NCBI RefSeq assembly: GCF_022829605.1
Contig: NZ_JAKSYD010000068.1
Coordinates: 1 to 64,000 of the forward strand
Reading direction: 5' to 3'
From: Methylobacterium sp. E-065
GTDB lineage: Bacteria > Pseudomonadota > Alphaproteobacteria > Rhizobiales > Beijerinckiaceae
DNA: 64,000 nt
Part shown: positions 51,847 through 60,595 of the stretch, in pieces
How positions within the stretch are numbered: the stretch's first letter is position 1
How the letters are laid out: the number at the start of each line of letters is the position of its first letter
Notes under the pieces: model-generated
Database searches by the model: none
Seen by the model: only the letters and a program-made list of their open reading frames with translations
Told to the model about the DNA's origin: nothing
Translations under genes and position numbers: made by a program

Positions 51847-52062
51847 ATGCTTTATGGTCTCTATTTCATAACGTGCATGGTTTCGAACCCGGCACACTGC
51901 ATTATGCGCGTTCACGCCTTCGACGAAGATGTCACGACGCCCCAGCAGTGTATGTCTGTCGCCCAGCCTCAGATGGCCCATTGGCAGGGCTCTCACGCCG
52001 ATTGGCGGGTTGAGCGCTTCCGCTGTGGGAAGCCACCGAAGGACGATGGGACGCGCATCTGA
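51847..52062 (+). CDS. small conserved-type protein with two cysteines near the N-terminus
   Basis: A 71-residue protein. The pattern LYFITCMVSNPAHC, then PQQCMSVAQPQMAHW, then WRVERFRCGKP has four regularly placed Cys and matches a type of small protein I associate with Methylobacterium, with a hydrophobic start and a Trp/Arg-rich C-terminus. It could be periplasmic with disulfides. No biochemical function can be assigned. Confidence 0.55.
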   Translation: MLYGLYFITCMVSNPAHCIMRVHAFDEDVTTPQQCMSVAQPQMAHWQGSHADWRVERFRCGKPPKDDGTRI

Positions 52063-52276
52063 GGTTTTGTCACCCGGCTTAGAAAGAGTAGGCCGGACCT
52101 CGGCTGTCGGTCAGTGAAACTACCCGCGTCCGGAGCCGGACCCTGGGTGGACCGTTCCGTCACCTGATCTGATTACCGGATGGCGGGGCTTGGTGCCGTT
52201 CCGCACGGCGATAGACGAGACGCAACGACGTTAGGGTTAGTCTTGTTATCCGAGAATTGGCGCACCGTGGAGCAGA

Positions 52277-52483
52277 TCAGGGACGCTCGAACTGTACGGC
52301 GGGCTCCAGGTCCTCGCATGAGGGGATGTAGGCGCACCAGCCGCATACGCCCCTATCAGCCGCCTTTGGGGCATTCCACTGCGAGCAGGTGGGGCAGACC
52401 TTCATCACAATGCGGGTGCCGTGGACGAACGCCAGTCCGCGGCCACCGAAGGTGGTCGTGCCTTGAGGGAGATTTTTTAACAT
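52277..52483 (-). CDS. zinc-ribbon small protein (paralog 1)
   Basis: A 68-residue protein with a four-cysteine ribbon: CPTC near 31 and CGWC near 47, separated by SQWNAPKAADRG. The N-terminal half FGGRGLAFVHGTRIVMK is beta-rich. ATG 52483 follows AGGAGACACCT. A paralog with the same cysteine spacing lies at 56537-56749. Zinc binding is inferred; nucleic-acid or protein contact is possible. Confidence 0.65.
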   Translation of the reverse strand: MLKNLPQGTTTFGGRGLAFVHGTRIVMKVCPTCSQWNAPKAADRGVCGWCAYIPSCEDLEPAVQFERP

Positions 52484-52519
52484 AGGTGTCTCCTGCGCAA
52501 TACCGCAGGTTGATGTCAA

Positions 52520-53113
52520 TGGCCGCTCAAGGTCTCCAGACCTGCTTTCTTAGCGGGTCTATCCGATGGGGCGCTCGGGAAGCGGCTGGCGCAGGAAGGA
52601 AGTGGCTGCTTGGCCAGCCCGCAGGGATAATTCCCTCTGACCCACGATTTGAGCCTAAGCCATTGATGTGCCGGGATTTAGGGGCGAGATCTCCTTGCTT
52701 GGTTTCGGGCCGACAATGCTCGCCCCGCGTTCCATCTTTCTGGAGCCGTAAGCGGAGCCCGGCACCCCACCGTTCTCAGGGATGAACTCTGGGCCGAAGG
52801 TCACTGCACGAGACCGGTGAACCTGCACGCGGGCAGTGCCGTCACCAGCATCGTGACACCCAGCAGCGACTTCGCGCTGCCGATTTGCGCGAAGAGCCGG
52901 CAGCTCACCGGCCCGCGCCCTTCTCGACGAACTCCCATACTGAGATACCCCATTGCTGGCCCGGCCCATTCCGATATCCGGAGGTTCGCTCAAACAAGAT
53001 CCGGTCGGCCTCAACGCCACGCGCCGGTCCGCCCCCGACCATCAGAACCCGCAATAATCCAGCCGGCTCGGTTCTCTTCGACCAAGCCGACGAAAATCAG
53101 CACGGTGTGGACA
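52520..53113. other. intergenic DNA without a supported gene
   Basis: About 590 bases between the zinc-ribbon gene and the PRC-barrel gene. Several long open frames on both strands have shadow-like Pro/Arg/Ser-rich translations and no ribosome-binding sites. No repeat, RNA or mobile-element signature found. Confidence 0.5.
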
Positions 53114-53608
53114 CTAGTCGGACTTGACTGTCTGATCCGGCTTGAAAGTGGCAGCCGCCGCGATCGTGTCTTTGCCCATGACGAGCATGGCCGAGAACCG
53201 GTCGCCACCGGGATACAGCACCAGCGCTGAGGGCTCGACCGCGATACGGCGGCTGCCGACGCCGAGGACGCCTCCGACATCTAGAACCACCGCCTTGAGG
53301 GCGCCCCCATCACCGATCAGAAGGTCAGTCATCTTGCCGACGCTCTGTCCCGACAGATTGTGCACCCCTGTGCCGATCATCTGTGACGTCAGGAAGGTGA
53401 TGGGTTTGGGATTACTGCGCCGCGTTGCATCATCCGCCCTGGCGACCTGCCTGAGTTGGCCGCCCGTTCCGTCGGTCGAGGAGCTTTGACCCGTGCCAGA
53501 AAGTATTGTATCGGTGCTGACCACCGTCTTATCCTGAGCGAGCGATGGAGATGTTGCCGAAAGGCCAAGGACCGAAATCAAAAATATAGTCTGGTATTTA
53601 AAAACCAT
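53114..53608 (-). CDS. exported PRC-barrel domain protein
   Basis: A 164-residue protein with a signal peptide (FLISVLGLSATSPSLAQ) and a PRC-barrel core: GTGVHNLSGQSVGKMTDLLIG near 83 and LKAVVLDVGGVLGVGSRRIAVE near 107, each given in part. PRC-barrel domains bind ligands or adapt proteins, and exported ones are frequent in alphaproteobacteria under envelope stress. ATG 53608 begins the signal peptide; an upstream extension of 24 residues is unlikely. Confidence 0.75.
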   Translation of the reverse strand: MVFKYQTIFLISVLGLSATSPSLAQDKTVVSTDTILSGTGQSSSTDGTGGQLRQVARADDATRRSNPKPITFLTSQMIGTGVHNLSGQSVGKMTDLLIGDGGALKAVVLDVGGVLGVGSRRIAVEPSALVLYPGGDRFSAMLVMGKDTIAAAATFKPDQTVKSD

Positions 53609-53639
53609 TCGCGAGACCTTATGGTGGAAATTAAGTACT

Positions 53640-53894
53640 TCATCCTCGGGCTGCTGATAGCCGCTTGGTGTTGAAGGCAACGTGCTCGCGGTAGCGAGCG
53701 ATGACTGTCTCGGACGAGCCGCCGAGCATCAGCGTCGTCATCGCCTCACCGGCGGCGTGCACCTTCTCGATCACCATCGACTGCATCTCGGCCCGGCCCT
53801 CACGGCCACCCCAAGCGAGGCGTACCATGCGCAACTCGATGACCCGTCGCGACTCAATCGCGAGCATTATCGATGAAAAGATGGGATTATACAC
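53640..53894 (-). CDS. small helical hypothetical protein
   Basis: An 84-residue protein: ESRRVIELRMVRLAWGGREG, then EKVHAAGEAMTTLMLGGSSE, then VIARYREHVAFNTKRL. The helices and the central GGS turn are typical of a phasin- or polyhydroxyalkanoate-associated-like four-helix small protein, but this is a weak impression. Start is GTG 53894 with GGAG nine bases upstream. Confidence 0.5.
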   Translation of the reverse strand: MYNPIFSSIMLAIESRRVIELRMVRLAWGGREGRAEMQSMVIEKVHAAGEAMTTLMLGGSSETVIARYREHVAFNTKRLSAARG

Positions 53895-54099
53895 GTTAAA
53901 ACTCCGCGATGTGGTAGATAGTGCCTAGATTAACGCGGCTTAAGGCCACGTTGATCCTCCCTAAAAATGTTAAGAAAAGACGCCGCACCCCTGATATAAT
54001 CTAAAATGGCAACCTATGACCCTGGGCTTAGTTCGATCTGTAGCATCATGCTCCCCGTCGCCCTTCCTTCGGCGGTTCTTTCGATGAAAGGCTTCGCCC

Positions 54100-54276
54100 A
54101 TGGGCAGCGGTATCTCTCTGCTATTTCTAGCGCTCGGTACGATAGGCGGAGTCGGCGTCCTCGCATTGGCCGCACGGAAGCAGGTCGCCAATTTGAAGGG
54201 CGACCCGGAACGTTCCAATCTCATCAAGGATCATGGCGGCGCGCCACGTCCGAACATGCCTGGGACAGAGCACTGA
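54100..54276 (+). CDS. 58-residue single-pass membrane protein
   Basis: A 58-residue ORF: a transmembrane helix (ISLLFLALGTIGGVGVLALAA) followed by a basic, Pro-rich cytoplasmic or periplasmic tail (KQVANLKGDPERSNLIKDH). ATG 54100 has AAGG about nine bases upstream. The codon use matches nearby real genes. Overlapping open frames of similar length on the same DNA are less credible. Function unknown. Confidence 0.6.
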   Translation: MGSGISLLFLALGTIGGVGVLALAARKQVANLKGDPERSNLIKDHGGAPRPNMPGTEH

Positions 54277-54412
54277 ACCCGTGACCGCGGTTGAGACGGC
54301 GAACGAAGATCCAGTCGAGGCTGCGGTGCTTGAACGAGCTCAGCAGAACTTTCTCGACACCGGTCCGGGCGACCGGATGTGGGTAGATCCCTCCCCGATG
54401 GAGGGATCCGCG

Positions 54413-54547
54413 ATGAGTGCCTGCTTCGCTCTGAGCGCGGATCAGCGCGCCGCGTTCATCGCCGCGGCGCGAGCGGAGATCGCATCCGAGGGCGGCGCGG
54501 CCGACCGATCGGAGGCACCCCTGCCACGAGCGAAGACCCGACCATGA
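54413..54547 (+). CDS. 44-residue hypothetical protein coupled to a stress-type protein
   Basis: MSACFALSADQRAAFIAAARAE begins 7 bases after GGAGGG, and the frame ends in an ATGA overlap with the next gene (54544-54547). A longer in-frame start at 54281 (GTG) or 54233 would add up to 60 residues, some of plausible codon use. Unknown function. Confidence 0.45.
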   Translation: MSACFALSADQRAAFIAAARAEIASEGGAADRSEAPLPRAKTRP

Positions 54548-54999
54548 GTCTCGGGATCCTCGCGCTGTATGAGAGCCGCAGCAAGGCGCAGGCGGCGATG
54601 GCCACGCTGGTCGCGGCCGGCATTCCCGAGCGAGCGATCCGGCTCGTCGTCGGCTCCGCTGATCCGGAACCCGGACGCGTCGAGGCGACGGCGGCGCTTC
54701 CCGACGGCCCCGGCCTCCGGGATAGGCTCGGGACGATGGGCCTGCCCCGGGAGGCATTGGACGCCTGCTGCGCGCGGCTGAGGCAGGGCGCGGCGATGCT
54801 GGACCTGGTGGTCGCGGACGCCCAGCGGGACCACGTCATGAGCATCCTGGAGGACCACGGCTCGGTCGACCCGACGCTGCGCGTCGCGACGTGGCGCGCC
54901 GAGGGGTGGGGCGGCACGTCGCCGGTCTCGACAGAGGGGTGGGGCGGCTATTCCGCCACCTCGACCGGTGCCACGGACATCACGACGAGACGGGAATAA
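54544..54999 (+). CDS. general-stress-type (YflT-like) small protein with C-terminal repeats
   Basis: A 151-residue protein. The N-terminal part LALYESRSKAQAAMATLVAAGIPERAIRLVVG has the alternating pattern of general-stress-protein 17M/YflT domains. The C-terminal part carries two copies of EGWGG followed by T/Y and S, a small Gly/Trp tandem repeat. Translation is coupled to the upstream ORF. Confidence 0.6.
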   Translation: MSLGILALYESRSKAQAAMATLVAAGIPERAIRLVVGSADPEPGRVEATAALPDGPGLRDRLGTMGLPREALDACCARLRQGAAMLDLVVADAQRDHVMSILEDHGSVDPTLRVATWRAEGWGGTSPVSTEGWGGYSATSTGATDITTRRE

Positions 55000-55003
55000 G
55001 CCG

Positions 55004-55369
55004 ATGCCTCAGTTCGCTCCCGTCAGGTCCGAGACGACCGACCTCGACGCCGTGCGGCGGTACGCGGTGAGCGTCATCGCGCAATCCGAAGGTGAGGCCT
55101 TGCAGATGAAGACGGTCACCTTGGCGCTGCTCGGCGGGATCATGTGGCGCGGCGCGCCGGGATCGACTGAGATGATCCAGGACGAGATGGGTACCAACGC
55201 CATCCTGTCGACCACCCTCGGCGGTCGCCATCTGACCTTCTCCTACGACCAGAATACCGAGTCGATCGAGATGCGCGAGGGAACGATGGACGGTCCCGTC
55301 CTGCACCGTTTCTGCAACCGGACTTTGGTCGGAGACTTCGAGCGAACCTTCAGCGCTCTGTGGGGCTGA
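55004..55369 (+). CDS. hypothetical protein
   Basis: A 121-residue soluble protein beginning MPQFAPVRSETTDLDAVRRYAVSV (five bases after the stop of the preceding gene). The center is beta-rich (ILSTTLGGRHLTFSYDQ) with a conserved-looking GGIMWRGAPG segment. No family recognised. Probably cotranscribed with the stress-type gene upstream. Confidence 0.55.
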   Translation: MPQFAPVRSETTDLDAVRRYAVSVIAQSEGEALQMKTVTLALLGGIMWRGAPGSTEMIQDEMGTNAILSTTLGGRHLTFSYDQNTESIEMREGTMDGPVLHRFCNRTLVGDFERTFSALWG

Positions 55370-55691
55370 GGGAGCCCGATCCGGTCCCGTTCATCGGCAG
55401 CAGCTGGGTCATCGGCATCGAGATCAGCACGCGCAGACCTGCGCGCTCCCAGTGATGCGGGATCTTGCCGCCGAGCTGACCGCCAACGCTGTGCTGGACC
55501 AGAGTCGAGTTGGACCCCGTATGCGCCGGCGTCTGCTCGATCGTCGGACTGCCCCGCTCGCATCAGATTAGACTGCCGAGGGAAATCGCCTGAGAAGCGG
55601 TGAAGGCGCCGAGATCCGGAAACTGTTTGTGCGATGCTATTGTTTTCAGAGCGCGAAGTCAGTCCCGACGGCGCAACCGTCGGAGCTGTCC

Positions 55692-56081
55692 GTGGCCCGT
55701 ATTCCTGTCTTGATCCTCGCAACTGGCCTGACGGCTGGCGCTCTCTGCTCGGCTGGTGCCGCCATGAAAAAAGTCCGGGTGCCGAACCAGTACGATGGCT
55801 CTTGGACCATCGTCGCCACCACGGCTCAAGGCCCCTGTTCGGCGAGCACGAGCTATCACGTGCAGATCAAGGATAGCGATGCCTCGATCCCCGGTGAGGA
55901 GGTCGATATCGACGGCGGCGTGTCTGCGAGCGGCTCCGTGCACGCCACGATCACCAGCGGCGCCAACAAGGTCCCGATCTCCGGCAGCCTCGACGCCAAG
56001 GGCGACGGCAGCGGCACATGGCGCACGTCCGGCGGACTGGTCGAATGCACCGGCAGTTGGAGCGCCAAGCGTTCAAGTTAG
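55692..56081 (+). CDS. exported small beta-rich protein
   Basis: A 129-residue protein with a signal peptide (ARIPVLILATGLTAGALCSAGAA), then YDGSWTIVATTAQGPCSA, a Cys near 47, and a later Cys in VECTGSW. The YDGSW...C...C pattern with GSVHATI and GSGTWR is known from uncharacterised secreted proteins of Hyphomicrobiales. GTG 55692 with GGAG upstream begins the signal peptide. Function unknown; the two cysteines may form a disulfide. Confidence 0.65.
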   Translation: MARIPVLILATGLTAGALCSAGAAMKKVRVPNQYDGSWTIVATTAQGPCSASTSYHVQIKDSDASIPGEEVDIDGGVSASGSVHATITSGANKVPISGSLDAKGDGSGTWRTSGGLVECTGSWSAKRSS

Positions 56082-56536
56082 GGTATTCAAGGCGCGAAGG
56101 CATGGTTCCTGACGTCGGTAGGCTATGCGGCGAGAAGGACCTTGCCCACCGTGGGTCGGGGCCGCTCGATACCCGTGCGCCAGTGGCTATCCTGCCGGGA
56201 TATTTACCTCGGGATGATCGCTTCCTTGAAGGGCATCACGGCGAGGATCAACCCGGTGCTGTCGCTGATCTGAAAGCATCGTCCATCCAGCACCTCGCCG
56301 AGCGATCAGCCCTTTGCGAGCACATGACGGGCAGAAGCAGAAGCGTCGGCGCATGCTGCTGCCAAGCTCGGCAAATAACTGCCATCCACGTCTTCAATCA
56401 GTCGGTCCCCATCGCGTACGTGGAAGAAGTACAACGGCATACAATTTAGATGTGCCGGCGGCATATGGACCTAAAGCACTAATCGTGCCGGGCCATCGAT
56501 TGGCTTATCTTGCTCTCAAGGATGCGCAACTCGGCA
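56082..56536. other. intergenic DNA without a supported gene
   Basis: About 450 bases. Open frames of 90-140 residues exist on the plus strand but have mixed codon use and no ribosome-binding site. No repeats or RNA motifs noticed. Confidence 0.5.
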
Positions 56537-56749
56537 TCAGATCATGCCGATCCGTGCGACAGCAACCGGCTCCACGTCCAAGTACGATGGAACGTAGGCA
56601 CACCAGCCGCAGTGGCCGTTCTCCGCCGCCTTTGGTGCATTCCATTGCGAACAAAGCGGACAGATTTTTACGACAATTCGTGTGCCGGAGATAAAGGCCA
56701 GTCCGCGGCCACGAAAAGTGACTCGGCCTTGCGGGAGGTCATTCGGCAT
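56537..56749 (-). CDS. zinc-ribbon small protein (paralog 2)
   Basis: A 70-residue protein with the ribbon CPLC near 31 and CGWC near 47, the same spacing and SQWNAPKAAENG linker as the protein at 52277-52483. The N-terminal RGRGLAFISGTRIV matches too. ATG 56761 or 56749 are both possible; the family start favours MPNDLPQG at 56749. Confidence 0.65.
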   Translation of the reverse strand: MPNDLPQGRVTFRGRGLAFISGTRIVVKICPLCSQWNAPKAAENGHCGWCAYVPSYLDVEPVAVARIGMI

Positions 56750-56967
56750 GGCTGCATCCATGCTCCTGTCAGAGTTGACCATCTCAAAGCGAGCATAATT
56801 ATATCGATGCGACTCTATCAAATGATTGCGCCGGTATCATATTTATGATTATTGTTTTCACGCTGATACTTGAATGTTGGGGCACGCCAATGGCCGCGTG
56901 GTCGCCGTCGATAACATGCCGCTTTATGCGAAAGCTCGTCATTATCCTCTCCGAGGATCAGTCGACA

Positions 56968-57135
56968 ATGGCCAGCACGCAGGACGCGCTTTTGTTCAAT
57001 CGCTTGCTTGAACTGGAGATGGACGCGGAGCGTCAGGGAGCGGAAGAAGCTTCTTGCCGGATCATCGCTAGGGTGCGTCGGATCGCGGGCACTGCTGCAT
57101 CCAGAGCGTATCCACCCACCATCCGCAGTCATTGA
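56968..57135 (+). CDS. small hypothetical protein
   Basis: A 55-residue helical protein beginning MASTQDALLFNRLLELEMDA, with GAGGA about ten bases before ATG 56968. An upstream ATG at 56845 would add 41 residues of lower quality. Unknown function. Confidence 0.4.
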   Translation: MASTQDALLFNRLLELEMDAERQGAEEASCRIIARVRRIAGTAASRAYPPTIRSH

Positions 57136-57352
57136 GTGGCGCGTTTGGCGCTACCGGCATTCTAAGCCCTGGCCCTCGCTATAGCTCCAGACGCTCGGCA
57201 TGACCAAGCTCAGGACCGTCCCTCTCCAGAGCTATGGTCAGGATCGGCTTCTGAGAAGCTGGCGCCGGCAGCGCGCAGGGCCTGCATCAGGGCGTTCAAC
57301 TGAATGATAGTGATCGTCGGCTCGCCAGGGCTGCTCTCGGCCCTCGGCGGGC

Positions 57353-57547
57353 GTGATTGGGGCGTTGAGCGTCAAGCACATCGCCAGCCGCTGGTCCGGG
57401 TTCAGCAGCTTCGCGCAGCTGGCCCCCTACGCCTCCGCAGGTCTGATCGTTCTCATCGGCCTCTACACCGGTTGGCTCGGCTACCAGGGTATCCAACACA
57501 GCCCGGTTGGCCACGCTGCCGAGGCACTCGCTGTGCAACGCGCCTGA
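57353..57547 (+). pseudogene. membrane-protein fragment, possibly a metal-exporter C-terminus
   Basis: Sixty-four residues reading SVKHIASRWSGFSS, APYASAGLIVLIGLYTGWLGYQG. One hydrophobic segment with Gly/Tyr-rich end recalls the last transmembrane helix of nickel/cobalt or similar exporters, but no upstream part of such a protein exists. GTG 57353 is the earliest start in frame. Treated as a remnant; the assignment is weak. Confidence 0.3.
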
Positions 57548-58140
57548 TTTTGCGAATGGCTGCAGATAAGCGCCGATCCGGGACTCCTTCCTGAAGGACG
57601 GTAACGTCCTCAACAAACGAAAGATTTCCATTTAGAGGCGGGGTCCCAATCGGCGCCGACCGAGATCCCGCTCCTCTTTTGCTTCTGCCAATAATATCAA
57701 TACGCTATCTTGGTTTTAGCTGGGGCCCCGCTTCAACGCCGATCTACACACCGACGTTCCGTAGCGTGCCCTTATGCGAACGGGCCCCTGCAGCCGTCGT
57801 GGTGGACGTCCGCTATTGAGGAGCGACCGCGGCTCCTTGAATGACCGAGATGGGCGCAAAGCGGAACGGCTGCTTGTCGGTTGAGGCGTCGGTCGTAGTT
57901 CGGATAAGTCGAGGCGAGTGCTCCCAGGATGATCAATCCTTCCGCCGGCCGATCTGAAGCGGCGTCGGCGGCGTTGCGTCTGGTCCCGGGACCGCGAACA
58001 GCTCACTCAACGCCACGCTGAGCGCACCGTGAACGAGTGATGCGCTTCTCCTGCTGCCGCCTGACTGAAATTCCGGGCAACTAATTGCTGTCCGCCCGAA
58101 CGCTTCTGCGCTTCTGTGAAAGGCATCAGAGGAGGAGCGT
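57548..58140. other. intergenic DNA without a supported gene
   Basis: About 590 bases before the DUF971 gene. The only long frame is a minus-strand one with Arg/Ser-rich composition that is not credible. It probably contains the promoter of the redox cluster; no FNR-type TTGAT-N4-ATCAA box was found by eye. Confidence 0.5.
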
Positions 58141-58512
58141 ATGGCAAATCACGCGATCGAGCTTCCCAGCCCGCCTCCATTCGATCCCAACGCGATCCCC
58201 GACTCTGCCATCCTGTCACGGGGCGGAACCGAACTTAGGCTGCTGTGGCGTGACGGGCTGTCCGTGGCGCTGCCTGCCGAGCATCTGCGCCTTCGCTGCC
58301 GATGCGCGTGGTGTACCCGTGACCGCGTCGTGGACCGCTTCCCCGAGGCTTTCCCCGGCGTCGCGATCACCCGCGTCGAGCCAATGGGCGGCTATGCCGT
58401 CCATATCGCGTTCACCGACGGCCATGCCCGCGGGATCTTTCCCTGGACCTACCTGCGCGCACTCGCGGCCGAGGCTGTCGACAACCCGCCTGCCACTGCC
58501 CAGGCCGCCTGA
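58141..58512 (+). CDS. DUF971-domain protein
   Basis: A 123-residue protein. The ELRLLWRDGLSVALPAEHLRLRC segment and the two-Cys CRCAWC ribbon near 58, followed by FPWTYLRAL, are the DUF971 (gamma-butyrobetaine-hydroxylase-like N-terminal) pattern. GGAGGAG stands before ATG 58141. It starts a plus-strand unit with the AprA-like flavoprotein 28 bases later, so a role in assembling or serving that flavin/iron-sulfur system is suggested. Confidence 0.78.
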   Translation: MANHAIELPSPPPFDPNAIPDSAILSRGGTELRLLWRDGLSVALPAEHLRLRCRCAWCTRDRVVDRFPEAFPGVAITRVEPMGGYAVHIAFTDGHARGIFPWTYLRALAAEAVDNPPATAQAA

Positions 58513-58539
58513 CCTCCGATCCGACCTCTTGGCGAGTGC

Positions 58540-60327
58540 ATGAGCGCCGCCACTCCGTTGACGCGAGACCTTGCCATGAGCGCCTTCGAATCCGCGACGA
58601 AGACCGAGATCATCGAGACCGACATCCTGGTGATCGGCGGCGGCACCGGCGGCCCGATGGCCGCGATCAAGGCCAAGGAAGCCGACCCGAAGCTCCGCGT
58701 CGTCCTGATGGAGAAAGCGAACGTGAAGCGCTCAGGCGCGATCAGCATGGGCATGGACGGGCTGAACAACGCCGTGGTGCCGGGCTACGCCACGCCGGAG
58801 CAGTACGTGAAGGAGATCACCGTCGCCAACGACGGCATCGTCGACCAGAAGGCGGTGATGGCCTACGCGCAAGGATCGTTCCCGATGATCCAGTACCTCG
58901 ACAAGCTCGGGGTCAAATTCGAGAAGGACGGCTCGGGCGAGTATAACATGCGCAAGGTCCACCACATGGGGACCTACGTGCTGCCGATGCCCGAGGGGCA
59001 CAACGTCAAGAAGGTGCTCTACCGGCAGCTTCGCCGCCTCCAAATCGGCGTGACCAACCGCTACATGGCGACCCGCCTGCTGAAAGGTCCGGACGGGCGC
59101 ATCGCGGGCGCCATCGGGGTCAACACCCGCACGAGCCAATTCTTGGTGGTGAAGGCGAAGGCGGTGATCCTCGCCTGCGGCGCAGCCGGGCGACTCGGCC
59201 TGCCGGCCTCGGGCTACCTTTTCGGCACCTACGAGAACGCGGCGAATTGCGGCGACGGCTACGCGATGGCCTACCATGCCGGCGCACAGCTCGCGAACCT
59301 CGAATGCTACCAGATCAACCCGCTGATCAAGGACTATAACGGGCCGTCCTGCGCCTACGTCACCGGCCCGTTCGGCGGATATACGGCCAACAACCGGGGC
59401 GAGCGCTTTATCGAGTGTGACTACTGGTCGGGCCAGATGATGCTCGAGTTCTGGCGTGAGCTGCAGGGCGGCAACGGCCCGGTTTTCCTGAAGATGGACC
59501 ATCTGCGCGAGGAGACGATCTCGGAGATCGAAACCATCCTCCACTCGAACGAGCGGCCCTCACGCGGGCGCTTCCACGAACGGCGCGGCACCAATTATCG
59601 CCGCCGGCCAGTCGAGATGCATATCTCCGAGATCGGCTTCTGCTCCGGTCACTCGGCCTCGGGCGTCTTCGTCGACGAGTATGCTCGCACCACGGTTCCA
59701 GGTCTCTACGCCGTTGGTGACATGGCGAGCGTGCCGCATAACTATATGCTCGGCGCCTTCGTGAACGGCGGCATCGCGGGCGCTGATGCAGCCGCCTACT
59801 GCTCGGCCAACACCCTGGCGGGCCATGACGAGGCCGATATCACCGCCGAGCGGGAGCGGGTCCTGGCCCCGACCCGGCGCGACGACGGTCTCACGCCTCA
59901 TGAGATGGAGTTCAAGACGCGCCGCCTCGTCAACGATTACCTCGAGCCGCCGAAGGTGACGGCCAAGATGGAACTTGGACAGCGCCGCTTCGCCGAGATC
60001 CGCGAGGACCTCGACCTGCTCTGCGCCCGCGACGCGCACGAGTTGCACCGGGCTCTGGAAATGCAGACGATCCTCGACTGCGCCGACATGGCGGCCGCGG
60101 CCTCGCTCTATCGCACCGAGAGCCGCTGGGGCTTCTACCACTTGCGCGTCGATCACCCCGAAACCGACGACGCGAACTGGAACTGCCACACCGTCCTGTT
60201 CAAGGACGGTCAGGGCCGGATGGCCCACGCCAAGCGCGCGGTCGACCCGTTCATCGTGCCGGTCGCCGCCGAGGAGATGAGCGCCTACCACCAGCTCCGC
60301 ATCAAGACGCCGGCCGCCGCCGAGTAG
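58540..60327 (+). CDS. AprA-like flavoprotein (fumarate reductase/SDH flavoprotein family)
   Basis: A 595-residue FAD protein. The FAD motif DILVIGGGTGGPMAAIKA is at about 28-45, and EKANVKRSGAISMGMDGLNN near 63 is close to adenylylsulfate-reductase alpha subunits. NRGERFIECDYWSGQMM near 285, GHSASGVFVDEYARTTVPGLYAVGDMAS near 375 (shown partly) and NGGIAGADAAAY near 408 complete the family. Start is ATG 58540; ATG 58576 is possible. The dedicated partner is the ferredoxin 26 bases downstream. The reaction is unknown; APS reduction needs a full AprB, which is absent. It could act on an organosulfonate. Confidence 0.85.
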   Translation: MSAATPLTRDLAMSAFESATKTEIIETDILVIGGGTGGPMAAIKAKEADPKLRVVLMEKANVKRSGAISMGMDGLNNAVVPGYATPEQYVKEITVANDGIVDQKAVMAYAQGSFPMIQYLDKLGVKFEKDGSGEYNMRKVHHMGTYVLPMPEGHNVKKVLYRQLRRLQIGVTNRYMATRLLKGPDGRIAGAIGVNTRTSQFLVVKAKAVILACGAAGRLGLPASGYLFGTYENAANCGDGYAMAYHAGAQLANLECYQINPLIKDYNGPSCAYVTGPFGGYTANNRGERFIECDYWSGQMMLEFWRELQGGNGPVFLKMDHLREETISEIETILHSNERPSRGRFHERRGTNYRRRPVEMHISEIGFCSGHSASGVFVDEYARTTVPGLYAVGDMASVPHNYMLGAFVNGGIAGADAAAYCSANTLAGHDEADITAERERVLAPTRRDDGLTPHEMEFKTRRLVNDYLEPPKVTAKMELGQRRFAEIREDLDLLCARDAHELHRALEMQTILDCADMAAAASLYRTESRWGFYHLRVDHPETDDANWNCHTVLFKDGQGRMAHAKRAVDPFIVPVAAEEMSAYHQLRIKTPAAAE

Positions 60328-60353
60328 CCCTCCCAAGAACCGGAGATCGATCC

Positions 60354-60587
60354 ATGCCGATCATCAATCAGGCCAGCAGTGCCGCGGTCGTCATCGACGA
60401 CGAGAAGTGCATCGCCGAGAAGGGCTGCCGCGTCTGCGTTGACGTCTGCCCGCTCGACATCCTCGCGATCGATGAGACGCGGCAGAAGGCCTACATGAAG
60501 TACGACGAGTGCTGGTACTGCATGCCGTGCGAGGTCGACTGCCCGACGAACGCAGTCAAGGTCAACATCCCGTACCTGCTGCGTTGA
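60354..60587 (+). CDS. 2x[4Fe-4S] ferredoxin partnered with the AprA-like flavoprotein
   Basis: A 77-residue ferredoxin with CIAEKGCRVCVDVCP near 20-35 and CWYCMPCEVDCPTNA near 53-67. Eight cysteines fit two clusters, although the first motif has an extra residue pair (CIAEKGC) that resembles AprB-type cluster I. It is shorter than AprB, lacking its C-terminal tail. The natural electron donor to or acceptor from the flavoprotein. Confidence 0.88.
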   Translation: MPIINQASSAAVVIDDEKCIAEKGCRVCVDVCPLDILAIDETRQKAYMKYDECWYCMPCEVDCPTNAVKVNIPYLLR

Positions 60588-60595
60588 GGCCGACC

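Noticed and set aside
51592-51996. Minus-strand frame of 134 codons near the module-3 regulator
   Set aside because: Arg/His/Cys-rich, uneven codon use, no ribosome-binding site; it overlaps the more credible small gene at 51847.
58540-60587. Dissimilatory adenylylsulfate reductase (AprAB)
   Set aside because: The ferredoxin is much shorter than AprB, and no sat, dsr or qmo gene is visible, so an AprA-like paralog with another role is more likely.
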